From: Globodera rostochiensis | Taxonomy: Eukaryota > Nematoda > Chromadorea > Rhabditida > Heteroderidae | Assembly: GCA_018350325.1 (NCBI GenBank) | Contig: JAEVLN010000003.1 | Coordinates: 2,279,214-2,343,213, forward strand | Length of the DNA stretch: 64,000 nt | Direction: 5' to 3' | Shown here: positions 24,701 to 37,148 of the stretch, piece after piece | Position numbering within the stretch: position 1 is the first letter of the stretch | Layout: each line of letters opens with the position of its first letter | Translations under genes and position numbers: made by a program | The notes under the pieces: generated by a model | The model's input: only the letters and a program-made list of their open reading frames with translations | Databases searched by the model: none | What the model was told of the DNA's origin: nothing

Positions 24701-27700
24701 TTGTTAGCGCGGAAAGCCAACATTTGTCGATGCATTTGTTGGAGGTCCTTTCTTTTTAATAGCATAATTTAAATTTTAATTACTTTTTGCCCGTAGGGTT
24801 TCATTTCCGTCTACAAGGCGCTGCTCAACTTTTCAATTGGACTTCCCTTGCTGAAGCAGCTCATCGAAAATGTGTTTTTGACCGCAAATCTTTGGATCCG
24901 TGCCGACCCATCGGTTTGTCTGTTGTGCCAATGTTGTGATGCGTTTGTGCCGCCGCCTTCCTTTTCAGGTCCAGGTCCGTCTCTACGACTTTTTGACCGA
25001 CGATTTGTTTGCCAGTGCCAACAATTTGTTGTTCTCCATTGTCCGTCGCACGCACTCTGTGGTCACGTTGATGTACACGCTGAAGAAGTGCTATTGGATT
25101 GTGAGGCCCGCGCAGCAAATGTCGCACGTGCGGCAGAGGACGGAAGCGATGGATCGGCTGGTTGTTGTGCACATTCGCAGTTGCATTCTGCAAATTGTGA
25201 ACCGACTGATGTTCACCTTCTCGGCCGATGCAAATGAAAAGGAAATCAACCGGGACGACGAATTCCAATGCATTCTGAACTTTGTGCTCACCGTTCATGA
25301 GGTGAGTGAGTGTGTGGACATGGACAGACGAGACGACTTTTTTGTTAGAATAATAATTTTGGCATTTTGTTCAAGGACGACAATTTGTACGATGTGCTCA
25401 CGCAACTATCGAACCAGATTGCCAACCATCCCGCAACAATGGCATTCTTTTTTTATTATATTTTATTAATTTATAAGGAAGTTTTTGCTTGAACGTTTTG
25501 TAGTTGGCCTACTTCATTTAGGAGTTTTCCCCTCTTTAGGTGCCTGCGTTTGATCGTAAAAAGGCGCTTTGTGTCATTTTCAAATTGATTTCTTCCGCTA
25601 ATGAGCTGATCAGGATTCCGGCACTTAAAATATTCGGCTATTACCTTTGTCGTTCAACACAAAAGTGGGCGAAATGCTTTTTGTTTTGTCAGCCCATTTC
25701 AATTTTAATTTGCCTCATTTTTAGGCGAAAAAATGAATCGATAAATCAAAAGAATTTGTTCCATTTGTTGACCGAGAAACTTTTGCTCAATTGTCGTTCG
25801 CTTACGCTCGCCACGTACAACGCCCTTTTTGAGATACTCGTCGAACAAATTTGTCCCGAAATTCTTTTCGTCAAACATGAGGACCCTCCGCTCGAGTCGA
25901 CCCGGTTCGAGAACCATCAACTCCTAAAGGTAAATTAAAATTGTTGCTTTTTTGTGAATAGTCAATCATTCCCATGTTGTACTGCTCCAATTGTGAGTTC
26001 AGGTTACGGCCCAACTCCTTTGCCAAAGCGAGGAGTGCGCTGAACTGATCCGAGTGAAATGCGTGTTTTTGCGGGATGTTATCCGAATTTGTGAGGCTTC
26101 ACGAGAGAATCGAAGGTGCTTTTTTTGATTGGTTAAATGCTTTTTTGTTTAAAATTCAAATGAACTTTCACAGAACGGTTCTTCAGTTGAGTGTGTGGCA
26201 GGTGAGTGGGTGGAATGCCTTATGGGCTTAACGCCCCGCACAAATTTGGATTCTTCAAGGAACTGTTAATGCTTTTTTTTTGTCAGGAATGGCTTATTTC
26301 GCTTGCTTATATTTACCCGGACAACGAGCAGCAAAAAGAGGTGACGGAACTCGTCTACGAACTGTTCTCAATTCTCCTTTTCCACGCAATTCGACTCGAA
26401 TACGGCGGCTGGCGCGTTTGGGTACGTTTTGAACTTGATGGGGGGGGGGGAATTTGTTTTGGGCATTGGATTGTCGTCGTTTAGTTCCGTTTGTTTAGGT
26501 CGACAGTATGGCAATTGCTCATTCGAAGGTTTGGTCGCGTTATAAAGAGCAGTGATTCTGAATGCTTTTTTTTTAGGTGTCGTGGGAAAAATATCGCAGA
26601 AAAATTTTACAAAAAGAAAAACGAATGGCCGAAGAAAGGACGGCATTTGAGTGCCAAGCCGACGAGTCGGAGCAGCCGATGGCGTTGTACCGGACACCCG
26701 ATTACACTTGGTCGACGGTGCACATCCGGTTGTTGTCCGATTTGCTGGAGGCCATTGAGAGCGTCGTGCAAGAATGGAATGAGTGCGTACGGGAAAAGGA
26801 CCCTGTTTTTGGATGATTTTGTGGCTTTAAACCCGTCGCCATGCATTTAGCTCCGGGACGCCGGTTGCAGAACACCTGAACAACACGGACAACCAGGTGT
26901 TCATCGCGAACACCATCCATTTGCTCAGTCAACTTAGCGACAGTTTGACGATGGCCTGTGGTGGACTGCTCCCTCTTCTGGCCGCTGCAACTGCACCAAA
27001 TGTTTGTGTTTATTTGAATATTCCGACTGACTTTCCATGAACGTGCAGAGCGAACTCGAAATCAACGACACCACGCAGCAAGAGTTGGACATTTTTGACG
27101 CCGCCCGTTTTCTTACATTTTTTGCGGAACTTTCCGATGTTTTTGTTTTTGCCTCGGGGGTCAACCTCAACGAAGTATGTAAATACGCCATTTTTTGTTG
27201 TTGTTGAAAGGCATTCAAAAATGAATTTAGTTGGAGCAGGAAAAGAACATGCCCTCGGGCGGAATCTTGCGTCAAACGCTAAGACTTGGTGATTGATTTT
27301 TTATTAGGAAATGAATATTTAAATTATGTAAATATTTGATTTTTAAGTGTCCACGGTTACCGTCCGGAACATATTGGCATGCATTGTGCATAAGGAGGAG
27401 ATTTACAACAAAAATTCGCCGAAATTTGATGCAATTCGCAAATTCGTATCGGTTTTCTTTCTGCAACCCTTTTTTTGTTGCCAAAATCCTTAAAATGGCA
27501 TTTGTTTTAGTGCGGCTCGTCCAAATCGATCACCGACTTTGACCGCCTTTTGCAAAGCGTCGATTTGCAACGACTCAAAGGCGTAATTTACAGAGACATG
27601 GCGAGTGAACATGGCGCCGTCATTTCTGCCCCCCCCCCAAATTATACCGTTTGGCTTTAAGGAAGAGACAAAACAGGCCCAATTTCTCGCGTTGGCCGTC

Positions 27701-30343
27701 GTTTACTTTCTGTCCGTGCTTATGGTCAGTCGATACCGTGACATTCTGGAGCCACCGTCCCAGACGCCAAGTCCGTCGTCAATTGCAGCAACCAATCCAA
27801 ACGGGTCACCAACGGAGGATGAACACAACAGTTTAATAACACAAAAAAAGATCCCATTTTGAAAGAATTCAATTTTGAAGAGCCGGTTGAGGAGCCGTCT
27901 TCAAGTGCAAATGATCGGCATCAAATTATTCGGCGAAACGGTGTCGAGTGCAACGGCGGAGACAGTGAAGAAAATGGTGGCAAAATTTCCGCGAAAACGC
28001 CGACGAGTGAAGACGGAACGGCAGAGATTTGCTTGGGGCGCAAAAATGAGGGGGAAAATGCCCAAGGGGCGAACGGAGGGGGCGAAGGGGGAGGGGGCAT
28101 AGCGGCGATACGATGCGAGAACAGTGCCGAAGAAGTGACCATTGAGAACAAATACGGGCCGGCACATTTGGAAAAGTGAGATAATGGGCCTGGGAGAGAA
28201 TGCCAAAATGGCACAAACATTGAATCAATCCAAAGAGTAAAAAATGTGATCATTCTGTTGAAAATCATTAAGACGTCTTTTTGGTCATGTCCAGAAACGA
28301 TTAGAAAACTTTGTGACGCCTTAAGGGACGGCGGCAATTTAATTTTGCTTCAACCCAATTTCAGTTTCAATGCACCGGATATGCGAAGAAATAGTGCCGA
28401 AAACACGGGCGAACGCCGTCAATATTTGACAACAAAATTGCAAAAAGCCCTGGAATCCGTGATGCCGTTGTTTCGCGAAATTCTGTCCGATTTCCGCTCT
28501 TTCCTCCAGAAGACATTGCTTGGCACGCATGGCCAAGAAATAATGAACGACGTCAAAGGTGTGCAGTTGTTGGTGGTGTTGTACATTTGTTTTTGCATTT
28601 AATACGTCCAATTTTCAGTTTTGCAAACACTCAAAAATGGCTCTGTGGTGGAAATAGTGATGTTGTTGTGCAGTCAGGTGTGAAACCCCCCGACCCAAAC
28701 TGTTCTACGAGTACAAGTCCCATGACTAATCGTAGTAATTCTCCAAACAGGAATGGCAAACTTCGCTACAAAAGCATGCCGGACTCGCGTTCATTGAGCT
28801 TGTCAACGAAGGTGCCGTGTTGTGACTCTCTTTGTTTGTTCACGGCTTTTACAAACGGGCATTTCGGTTCAGGACGATTGATGGCACACGCAACTCGGGA
28901 TCACATTCTCAGAGTGGCAAACGAAGCGGACTTCATTCTGAACAGGTTGCGTGCCGAAGATGTCAGCAAACATGCCCAATTTGAGGTGTCAATATATTTT
29001 AAAAAAGCCATCGAGAGTGACGGGTATTCTCTGCGGGAAAAGCATTGATTAATGAATAAGTGAGTACTTCTCGGATATGCTGCCCGACCAAGACGGTGCT
29101 GATCACAAAATTTGCATTTGATTTATAGGACACTGCCCTTATCCAATGGTTTATATTCCAAGGTTATTATTATTGGATGTTGTGCATCATTCTAGAGTGG
29201 CGAAAATGGTTATTTTTACCCTGAATTGGAGGTCGACGGACAGCATTGCCGAGAAATACTTGTTAGATATTCAGAATAATTGAAGAGTGCAAATTTGTTT
29301 TTGAATAAAGAAAATTTGTGAGAAAAAATGTTAAATATTTGCCGATGCCTTTCAGAGTGAGTCAAATGAGCAATTGATGGGCAGAAAAGCCGAAGAACTG
29401 CTAGCGGAACAGCTGCTCACTTCTTCAAAACATCGCGAATTTGTGTTGGCATCGCGTGCTCTCGAGAAAATTGGAAATGTTTTGACCCATCCGCATGGCC
29501 CGTGGTCGTCACCGGACCAAAAGTGGGCATTCCCGAATTGACAAAATGGACAATAAATAAAAAGTTATAGAAAAGTGTTCTGGAAGCTCGACGTTTGGGA
29601 GGACGACTCGCGCAGAAGGCGTCGCTTTGTGCAAAACCCGTGGGGAAAGCGGCACATTTTGGCGACAATTCAACGGACTTTTGAACAACAAAAAACATTT
29701 GAGACAAATCAAGAGCAATTTTTGAAGGATTTGTCACATAAAATGGTTGGGATTTTGTGCGTTTTTTAATTTTTATTGTAAACAAAAAAATGCTTTAAGA
29801 TAACAGCGGGCGGTGGACAAACAAAGGGTTTGGTGCACGAATTTATGGACGAGGCGGACATTGAGAAATGGCTGAAGAATGAAAGCGATTTGAGCGAGCC
29901 AATTGAAGGTGAAGAGCCCTCCCCCCCGGGGGCTTTTCCAATTTAAAAAGGCAAAAGGAAGCAAATCTTTGGCATTTTTAAGAGTTGACGACCTTCAGTA
30001 CGTCGGGGAAACTGATCGCGCCCGGGTTGGTCATTCCCGGCACAATTTCACTCACTGAAAACGATTTGTTCTTCGATGCGGACGAAGAACACGCCATCTA
30101 CAAGCAGCAGAATCCGTCGGTGGGTTAATGAACTTTATTTGTTTTGGTCTTTGATTTTATGTTTTATTCAAACATTTTGCCAAACATTCATTCATTTCGT
30201 TCGTTCTGTGCGAAAGCCGTTGACGAAAATTGGATGCGATGGTTACCCCCCCCCCCCTCTCCCTCCCTTTCTCCTCCTCCTCCTTTCTCTTCCTCTCTAC
30301 TCCTCGTTGTCTCCTCTGCACAAAATCGCATTTCTTCTTCTGA

Positions 30344-30374
<31 letters not shown>

Positions 30375-33300
30375 TCCTCTCCTCTCCCGTCCGTCCGTTC
30401 TTTCCACGACCTTTTTATTCGATTAGCAAAGTTCGTTTTCCACACCATTTTGGGGGGCTGTGCGGGGGCGGGGCGGGGAGAGATTCTTCGGCAGATCGTA
30501 TCATCATCACAATGTGCGGCGTGCGCGCATTATTCGACTAGGCGATTGTGTTGTAAAATGGCTGTTGAGTGTGTGTGAGAATGTGTGCTGAGGGAGGGCC
30601 CACATTTGTGTCAAAAACGGAAATGAAACAAAACAACAACAAAAAAAAAAAACGGTTGGGGGATCAGTTCTTAAAGCTGTTCCAATGCTTTTGCGTTCAG
30701 CATTAACTGTCTGACCAAAGCCCAAACCGCCCGGGCACTTTCGTCCAGCGATTTTGACGACCGATTCTTCAGCAAGTCCAGCTGAGGGAGGAAAAAGTTT
30801 GGACATCTTCGGCACTGCAAACAGTTGACCATTTGCAGAAGAATGCCTTAATTTGATTTCGGAGGAGTTCAAATTTATGTAAATTTGGCTTCTCTTCGTG
30901 GCGTCACTTACCGATGATTCTGTCGCCCAGGCAAAAATCTGTGAATTTGGTCATTAATTTTTGGAAGAAAGGTTAAAGCACTTTTTTTTACCATTCCATT
31001 CGTGGTTATGGTAGTGCTTTTCGCATTCGTACAATACCAACACTTTGACGAGTTGGCTTGTTGTTGCTGAGCCGGTGAAGTCCAAATGTCTATCCCTCAG
31101 GGCTTTCAGGATGGAGTACACTTTGTCCCTGTTCGCGTGACAGTGCAACAGTTTGTCTTCGGCCTGCACTGTGCTCATCACCCACGCATCGCCCTCCATC
31201 ATTGTTGTGTTTGTTTGTTGTTGCTGCTGCTGTTGTTGGTTCTGGGTTTGCGTCGTCTGTTGCTGTTGCTGATACTGCTTGTTGTTGTTGTTGTTATTGT
31301 TCTGTTGCTGAGCAGTGCCCGAGGTGGAGGGACACAAGTCTTTGCTCAGCAAATCGAAGCCTTCGAGTCGTATTTCCTTGGCCATTTCAATGCTCGGCCA
31401 TTGCACTTGCGAAGTCGGCCAATGACTGGCGGAACGAGGCCATATTCCGCTGCAGCGGAATGCGCATGTTATCTGTTTGTGGTTGGCTTTGAATGTTTGA
31501 GGCTATTGCTTTGGGCTTTACCTGGACGATATATTTCCCGTAAATGACCACTTTGACGTCGGAAGTGTCCTGGACAATTTTGCATTTGTCGCTGAACGGC
31601 GCCTTTTCGATGGTCTGCGCAACGAGGCCTTGGAACCGAGACCGGATTTTTCTTGCGGACAAATAGCCGCTGGCCGTTATGAATTCAACCCATAGAGACA
31701 TTGAACGTTTGCGGCCGTCGCTCAACTTCAACACGGCACATCCCGGAATGGAACCGTCGTCAACAAAATTGAACACGCCCATCTGGTTGAGGTACAGTAT
31801 GACCTCAAATTCGTAAGGCGAGTGGACCAACAACTGTTTGTGCAAAATGTTGCAATGAAATTCATTCACAAAGACTCTGCTGACCCCTTCGTAATTGCCG
31901 TTTGAAAGTTGGGCGAATGTGCAAATAAAGCGTGGTTCCTGCTGTTCGACCTGCTTCAGCACCTCTTTAATGGTGTCCGCAATTGAACTGATCACTTTCT
32001 GTACTTTCTGTCGCCTCAACTGAACCTTCTCTGCATAAAACTGATTGATTTGTTGGGTTGCAATAAATTGCATTCTGCACTGTTGGCAACAAATAAATAA
32101 CTTTTTTTTTGTCTACAAAATTCAGAGAATAAAAAAAAAAATAAATATACTGTATTTCCCCCCAACACATATAGAGGAGGTAATCTTTTTCAATTCGTTG
32201 GGGATGACATTTTTCACATTTTTACGGTGCATAAAATGGTTAATTATTAATGGGATGTTGTGGGAGGAAGTGGCGAAGGCGCAATTTTCTTTTTACCGCT
32301 GATGGATTAGGACGGGGACGGCGGCGGGCTATGAATGATAATGATGGGGATTGAAAGGCGCGGAAGGGGCAGTCAGTCAGTCAATTACTGGCTGATGAGT
32401 GAAGAGGGGGGGGGGGAGTCAGTCGAGTTGCTCGGTGGTCGGGCGGTCGATGGTGGGGGGGGGGGAGGGCGTTTGGGGGGAGGGGGGGGGGGGTGCGGGA
32501 ACGGCCGGGAAATGCTGCGGACGGTCGGACGGACGGATGAGCTCTCTGCTGTCCGTCCGTCCGTCGACTGACCGGTTTTTGTTTTTGCTCCGCCCCAATC
32601 GACATGCACACAGCACACAGACACAACTCACGTCTGTCGTGTTGTTCGTTTTGTTCACTCTCGTCGGGAAAATGTAGCTTTTTTCTGCTGAATAATGAAG
32701 AGTAGTAGTGTGTTGGTGTTAAGGATGGGTTATTGATTTTGAACAATTGGATTAGCCCCCGGGGGCATTGTTCACTTAAATAAATACTGCCCTAAGGCAA
32801 ATGACAACTTTGCCTCTGATCCGTTGAAAGAAAAAAGATTGATAAGTTTGGCAGATTGGCCACCCACCGAATTTTACTCAAAAGATCAATCGCATTGGCC
32901 AACAAAAAGTTGGCTGGTAGAAAAACATTTGTTCGTAATCATTTCTTCAATTAAATAATGTAAAAAAGGAAAAACCCTTTTAAAAAGTGCAAAAATAAAT
33001 TCTTCAAAAAATTTTAGTCACTCACAACTTGTGACAATTTGCATGCGAGATGGAATTTCCACGAGATTCGTGCCATTTTTCTTCGCCGTTATCTGCTCCA
33101 ATACACGGCGTTGGAGCTCTTTCTTTCTTCACGAAGTTTGTTTGTTTCATTTTACCCCGCCGGGGTCATTCGTTCGTTCATATTTTTCTTTTTCGTTTAG
33201 CCGCCGTTATGTTCGCATTTCCAGACCATGACACGGTCAAAAAGGTGGGTGGTGATGGACGGACACAAATTAATTGGAAAATATTTTGCCACAAAAACCG

Positions 33301-36300
33301 AATTCCGCTAATTTGTAAGGTTGTTGCACATTTGCCACGAGTTGGCGTCGGCGTCAAGTACGGCCTGCCGCAGAATCGGAGAGCGAGTCTGATGACGCCA
33401 AAACAGCTGTTTAAGCATTCGGACATGCCCCAAAAATGGTCTGAATGGTGCCAAAAGATGAGTGCCCCCTATTTGCACATTTCAGGCAGCAGCGTGAAAT
33501 ATCAAATTTTGACTATTTGATGTTTTTGAACACGGTTTCTGGGCGGACGTACAACGACCTGAACCAGTACCCCGTCTTTCCGTGGGTGCTTAGCAATTAC
33601 AGCGCGGACAAATTGGACTTGAATGATGCCGCAAATTTCCGCGACTTGTCAAAGCCTGTCGGCGCGTTGTCCGAGTCACGACGTAAACACTTCCTGGAGC
33701 GCTTCAACAATTGGGAGGACAACGAAGTGCCGGCCTTTCACTACGGCACGCATTACTCCACGCAGGCATTCACGCTCAACTGGCTTTTCCGCATTGAGCC
33801 CTTCACAACGCTGTTTTTGGACCTTCAAAGTGGCAAGTTCGACCACTCGAACCGTCTCTTCCATTCGTTGACGGAAACGTGGGAGCATTGCCTTAACGAC
33901 ACGCACGATGTAAAGGAGCTGATCCCCGAGCTGTTCTATCTCCCGGAAATGTTCCACAACAACAACAAGTACGAGCTGGGCACCCGTGAAGATGGGACGG
34001 TCGTCGACGACGTGTGTTTGCCCCAGTGGTCCAACGGAAATGCCGAAGAATTTGTTCGGATGCATCGACAAGCGCTTGAATCCGACTTGGTCTCGTGTCA
34101 ACTGCACCAATGGGTGGATTTGATCTTTGGGTACAAACAGCGCGGTCCGGAAGCAGTGAGTTTTTTCCATTTCATCCTCTTTAATCGGAAGTTTGTGTAC
34201 TTGTTGAGGTTCGTGCAACAAACGTTTTTTACCATTTGACGTACGAAGGGTCCGTCGATTTGGGCTCCATCGAAAATGTCGCCCTGCGCGAGAGCATTCA
34301 GCAACAAATTCTGAATTTTGGACAGAGTCCCGCGCAGTTGCTCAGCGAGCCGCATCCGCCGCGCCATTCCGTTATGACAGTGGTCATTTCTATTTTTATT
34401 CATATTAAACCAAACAAATACCTTCCTTTTCCCTAGAGTCCCATGATGTTCCAGCCGTACCCGAACGATCTGTGCATGTTAATGAAGTTCATCTCCAACA
34501 GTCCCATCGTACACATTGCTGCCAACACGTATCATCAACTGACCGAGCCATCCGTTGGTGTGTAAAAAAAAAGCACTTTTGCGTTTTAATTCCATTATTT
34601 TGCATCCACAAATTATTTGAGTGACAATCGCGCAGAATTTGGTCTTCGCCCTCAACAGATGGAATCCGAACTTTATGCGTTAGTCTTTTTGAATCATTCT
34701 CAAAGTCCTCCGTTCGTCCCCACCTTTCAGAGGCCGCCCAATCGTCGCAGTCGTCCAGCGTTTTGAATGTGTCGTCAGCGGACAAGGACAAATGCCCCCC
34801 GGGCGTCGATTCGCCTGCACAAATTTCCACCTCTGAACTTCCGATTACCGTTGACCCTCTGCTGGCCGTTGGCAATCCTTCACACAAAGTGCCAAAACGA
34901 CATCTTGGCGATCAGTTGGACCAACGACTGACCATTTCTTGGAACAATTTCATTTGCACCGTTGACAGCCGTTTCATCATTGTGTGCGGTTACCCCGATT
35001 ACAGCTTCCGATTGATTGAGACGGAAAACGGTGCATCGAATTCTTGCAGAAACAAAAATTTGAATGTTTGAATATTTACTTATTATAGCACAAGTTCGGC
35101 AAGTTGTGTTTGGCCATGGAAATGTGGTCACATGTCTGGCACGTTCCGAGACGAGGTCCTTTTGATTCCTTCGTTCGCCGTTCTCAATTGCCCTTTTCAG
35201 TCTTTTTGCCGACTGTTACGTTGCCTCGGGCAGTTCCGACTGCACAGTGGTCCTTTGGCATTTCAGCCAACATTCGGGCATGCTTGTTGGGGATTACAAT
35301 GTGCAGGGCGAAGAGCCTTCACCGCGTGCCATTCTGACGGGGCACGATTCGGAAATAAGCGGTCAGTGAATTGTGCCGTTCATCGCCCCATATTCTATGC
35401 GCTTTAGCCATTTGCGTTTCGGCCGAGCATGGCATCGTCCTTTCTGGCTCAAAAGGTCAGAGTAGTCAATCAATCAATGGAGAGGGAGGGAACCACAAAT
35501 AATCAATAATAATGTTCAATCAATGGAGAGGGAAGGAAACAAATAATCAATAATAATGTTCAATCAATTGAGAAGGAGGGAACAACAAATAATCAATAAT
35601 AATGTCTTTGATTTTGTTTTCAGATGGAGCACTTCTAATGCATTCCACCCAAGGCGACCTCCTCCGGAACATTTGCGCGGACATTGGCGACGACTCCCCG
35701 AACAAGGCGATCAACAACATTCTTTTCAGTAGAGACTGTCACATTGCGGTACTGCTTCAATTTGTTTTTTCCTTTCCCAATTGAATCAATCCATTTTATG
35801 GTAAGATTGAATTTTTGTCTAAATTTCCGCCCTCAAGGTCTTCTTTGGCAACGACGCACTTGCGACCTTTTCAACGACTGGCCAACTGCTAAAGCAGCCG
35901 ATGTACAAAAGTGCCGAGCGGATTCTCTGTGCCGTTCTGTCCCGTGACGGGGAGTACATTGTGCTCGGCACGGACAATGGCCGCATTTTGATCCTTCGGC
36001 TCTTCTCCCTGCAGCTGCTCTACACTTTTGCCGTAAGTCATTCATTTTTTATGTATTGATTGAATGCTTTCAAGTTAATGGGTAAGCCAGCTCATATTTT
36101 AGCAGACTGACAGTCCAATCCGTTCGTTGGCAATCAGCACAAATCAGCGTCTCATATTCGGAGGATTGGACTCGGGAGCCATTGTGGTATGGTAATTAAT
36201 GATGAATAATGAATCAATTTGTTGGTTGGTGGTGCTTTTTGATACATTTCGGAACCCCATTAAAAGGTATTCAACGTGGACTTCAACAGATGGCACTGCG

Positions 36301-36338
36301 AATACGACGGTTCTCGATTCTCCAGCAGCAACAGATGA
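21770..36338 (+). CDS. sel-2: Neurobeachin / LRBA-type BEACH protein
   Basis: Neurobeachin is a very large membrane-traffic scaffold; C. elegans SEL-2 affects endosomal sorting of LIN-12/Notch. All diagnostic parts are present in order. An acidic Pro-rich start (Met at 21770) probably splices near 22113 to [12 protein letters not shown]. An armadillo-like N-terminal part follows ([18 protein letters not shown], about 22450-22530), then a concanavalin-like lectin module ([20 protein letters not shown], about 23300) and [20 protein letters not shown] (about 24450). [20 protein letters not shown] lies at about 26380-26530 and [20 protein letters not shown] at about 27680-27740. The PH-BEACH domain is split by the large intron 30120-33017 (exons ending 30119, then 33018-33135 and from 33201). 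BEACH covers about 33480-34350 ([33 protein letters not shown]). WD40 repeats end in [13 protein letters not shown] and a stop at 36338. Matches to human NBEA are strong throughout. Confidence 0.95.
23063..23217. mobile_element. 155-bp hAT-like MITE in a sel-2 intron
   Basis: Ends are inverted: TGGGTTGGACAAATCCGGAT at left, TAGGGTTAGACAAAACCGGA read inward from right. Flanking 8-mers are GTTCCGGG (23055-23062) and ATTCCGGG (23218-23225), 7 of 8 identical. The interior repeats ATCCGGAC/ATATCCGG words. The TAGGGTT terminal motif resembles that of the larger element at 47596-49309. Confidence 0.62.
30344..30371 (+). repeat. Poly-C tract of 28 bases
   Basis: An uninterrupted run of 28 C within a C/T-rich stretch (about 30247-30400) in the large sel-2 intron, upstream of the nested mab-21 3' end. 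Its exact length in an assembly should be treated with caution. Confidence 0.9.
30671..32073 (-). CDS. mab-21: MAB-21 family protein, nested in a neurobeachin intron
   Basis: MAB-21 proteins are cell-fate regulators with a nucleotidyltransferase-like (cGAS-like) fold; in C. elegans mab-21 patterns male tail sensory rays. Four exons can be placed: 32073-31522, 31472-30992, 30938-30912 (27-nt micro-exon) and 30846-30671. Together they give 1236 nt, a 411-residue protein. The frame stays open across introns of 49, 53 and 65 nt. Signature stretches include [64 protein letters not shown] at the second exon start, [32 protein letters not shown] and the C-terminal [15 protein letters not shown]. The protein is longer than C. 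elegans MAB-21 because of a Gln/Asn-rich insertion at about residues 232-274 before GDAWV. The gene lies entirely inside sel-2 intron 30120-33017 on the opposite strand. Confidence 0.94.
35470..35605 (+). repeat. Three tandem 44-46-bp units in a sel-2 intron
   Basis: Units start at 35470, 35516 and 35560 with TCAATCAATGGAGAGG-like heads and end with AATCAATAATAATGT. The array ends just before the polypyrimidine tract and acceptor of a WD40 exon. Confidence 0.88.
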
Positions 36339-37148
36339 AAGAGATACGTGCGCCTCATTATAATGCAATTAGCCAAAAACTTACCGTTCCAAAACAAATG
36401 TCGGCGGCACGGCACGTTCACTTCCTTCCCCTCCCATTTTGTGATATATAAAGTATTTCACGACTGAAAATTAAACACCTTTTTGCCCTACAAAATACCC
36501 CAAAATTGTCGAAAAATTTGACACTTTTTTTGTTTGTTTGTTAATTATTATTAATTATATTCTTTCCTCTCACACACACTCAATTGTTCTGCTGCTGTGC
36601 TGATTGATGATGTACGCCATCCCAAGCTGTTTTTCATTTATGCAGATTTTGTTTGCATTATTTTACATATTTAATTTTACGATTCTAATTAAACATAAAT
36701 AAAAACAGAACATTCATCAGTCAATTCGATACTCTTTTTTTGGTGTTGATGATCGATCCCCTCCGTCCTGCCGCTCGCCTCTCTCTCTCATCCGATTGAA
36801 TGGCCCTTTCGATCGTTTCTCATCGAATCCCCCCCCCTCCCCTCCCCTCTCATCTTCTCCCGGCTTGTGCCTTCAACAATCGCGCAAACTTTTGACACTT
36901 TTCTGCGCCTTCCTCTGCAATTCTGCCCTCCTGCACAATGATGCGCGTTGGCAGAAGGCGGAAAAGGTACGTCGGGTGGACGAATTGGCATGTGAAGGAG
37001 TGAATCTGAAAATGCCGTGGCATTACCGGAGAGAAACGAAGGGCATTTGTGTTGTGAGGGGGAATTCGTCACATTCATGCAGGCGATCTGTTCCTCGACG
37101 AGTCCGGCACGGCATTCGTCCTTCTCACTGAACGTTTTTTTGGGGGAT
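36339..37148. other. Intergenic region between convergent genes
   Basis: It holds the 3' UTR of sel-2 (AT-rich from 36440) and the downstream region of the minus-strand gene. A weak plus-strand reading frame at 36796-37131 has no recognisable similarity and overlaps C-rich sequence; I do not call it a gene. Confidence 0.5.

Noticed and set aside
30120..33017. mab-21 interpreted as an antisense artefact or as disrupting sel-2
   Set aside because: Host exons on both sides join in phase 0 and align continuously to the PH domain, and mab-21 itself is intact over 411 codons, so both genes look functional.
36796..37131. 111-residue plus-strand frame between convergent genes
   Set aside because: No similarity, C-rich start, lies in the 3' region of two genes and overlaps the 3' end of the secreted-protein gene side.
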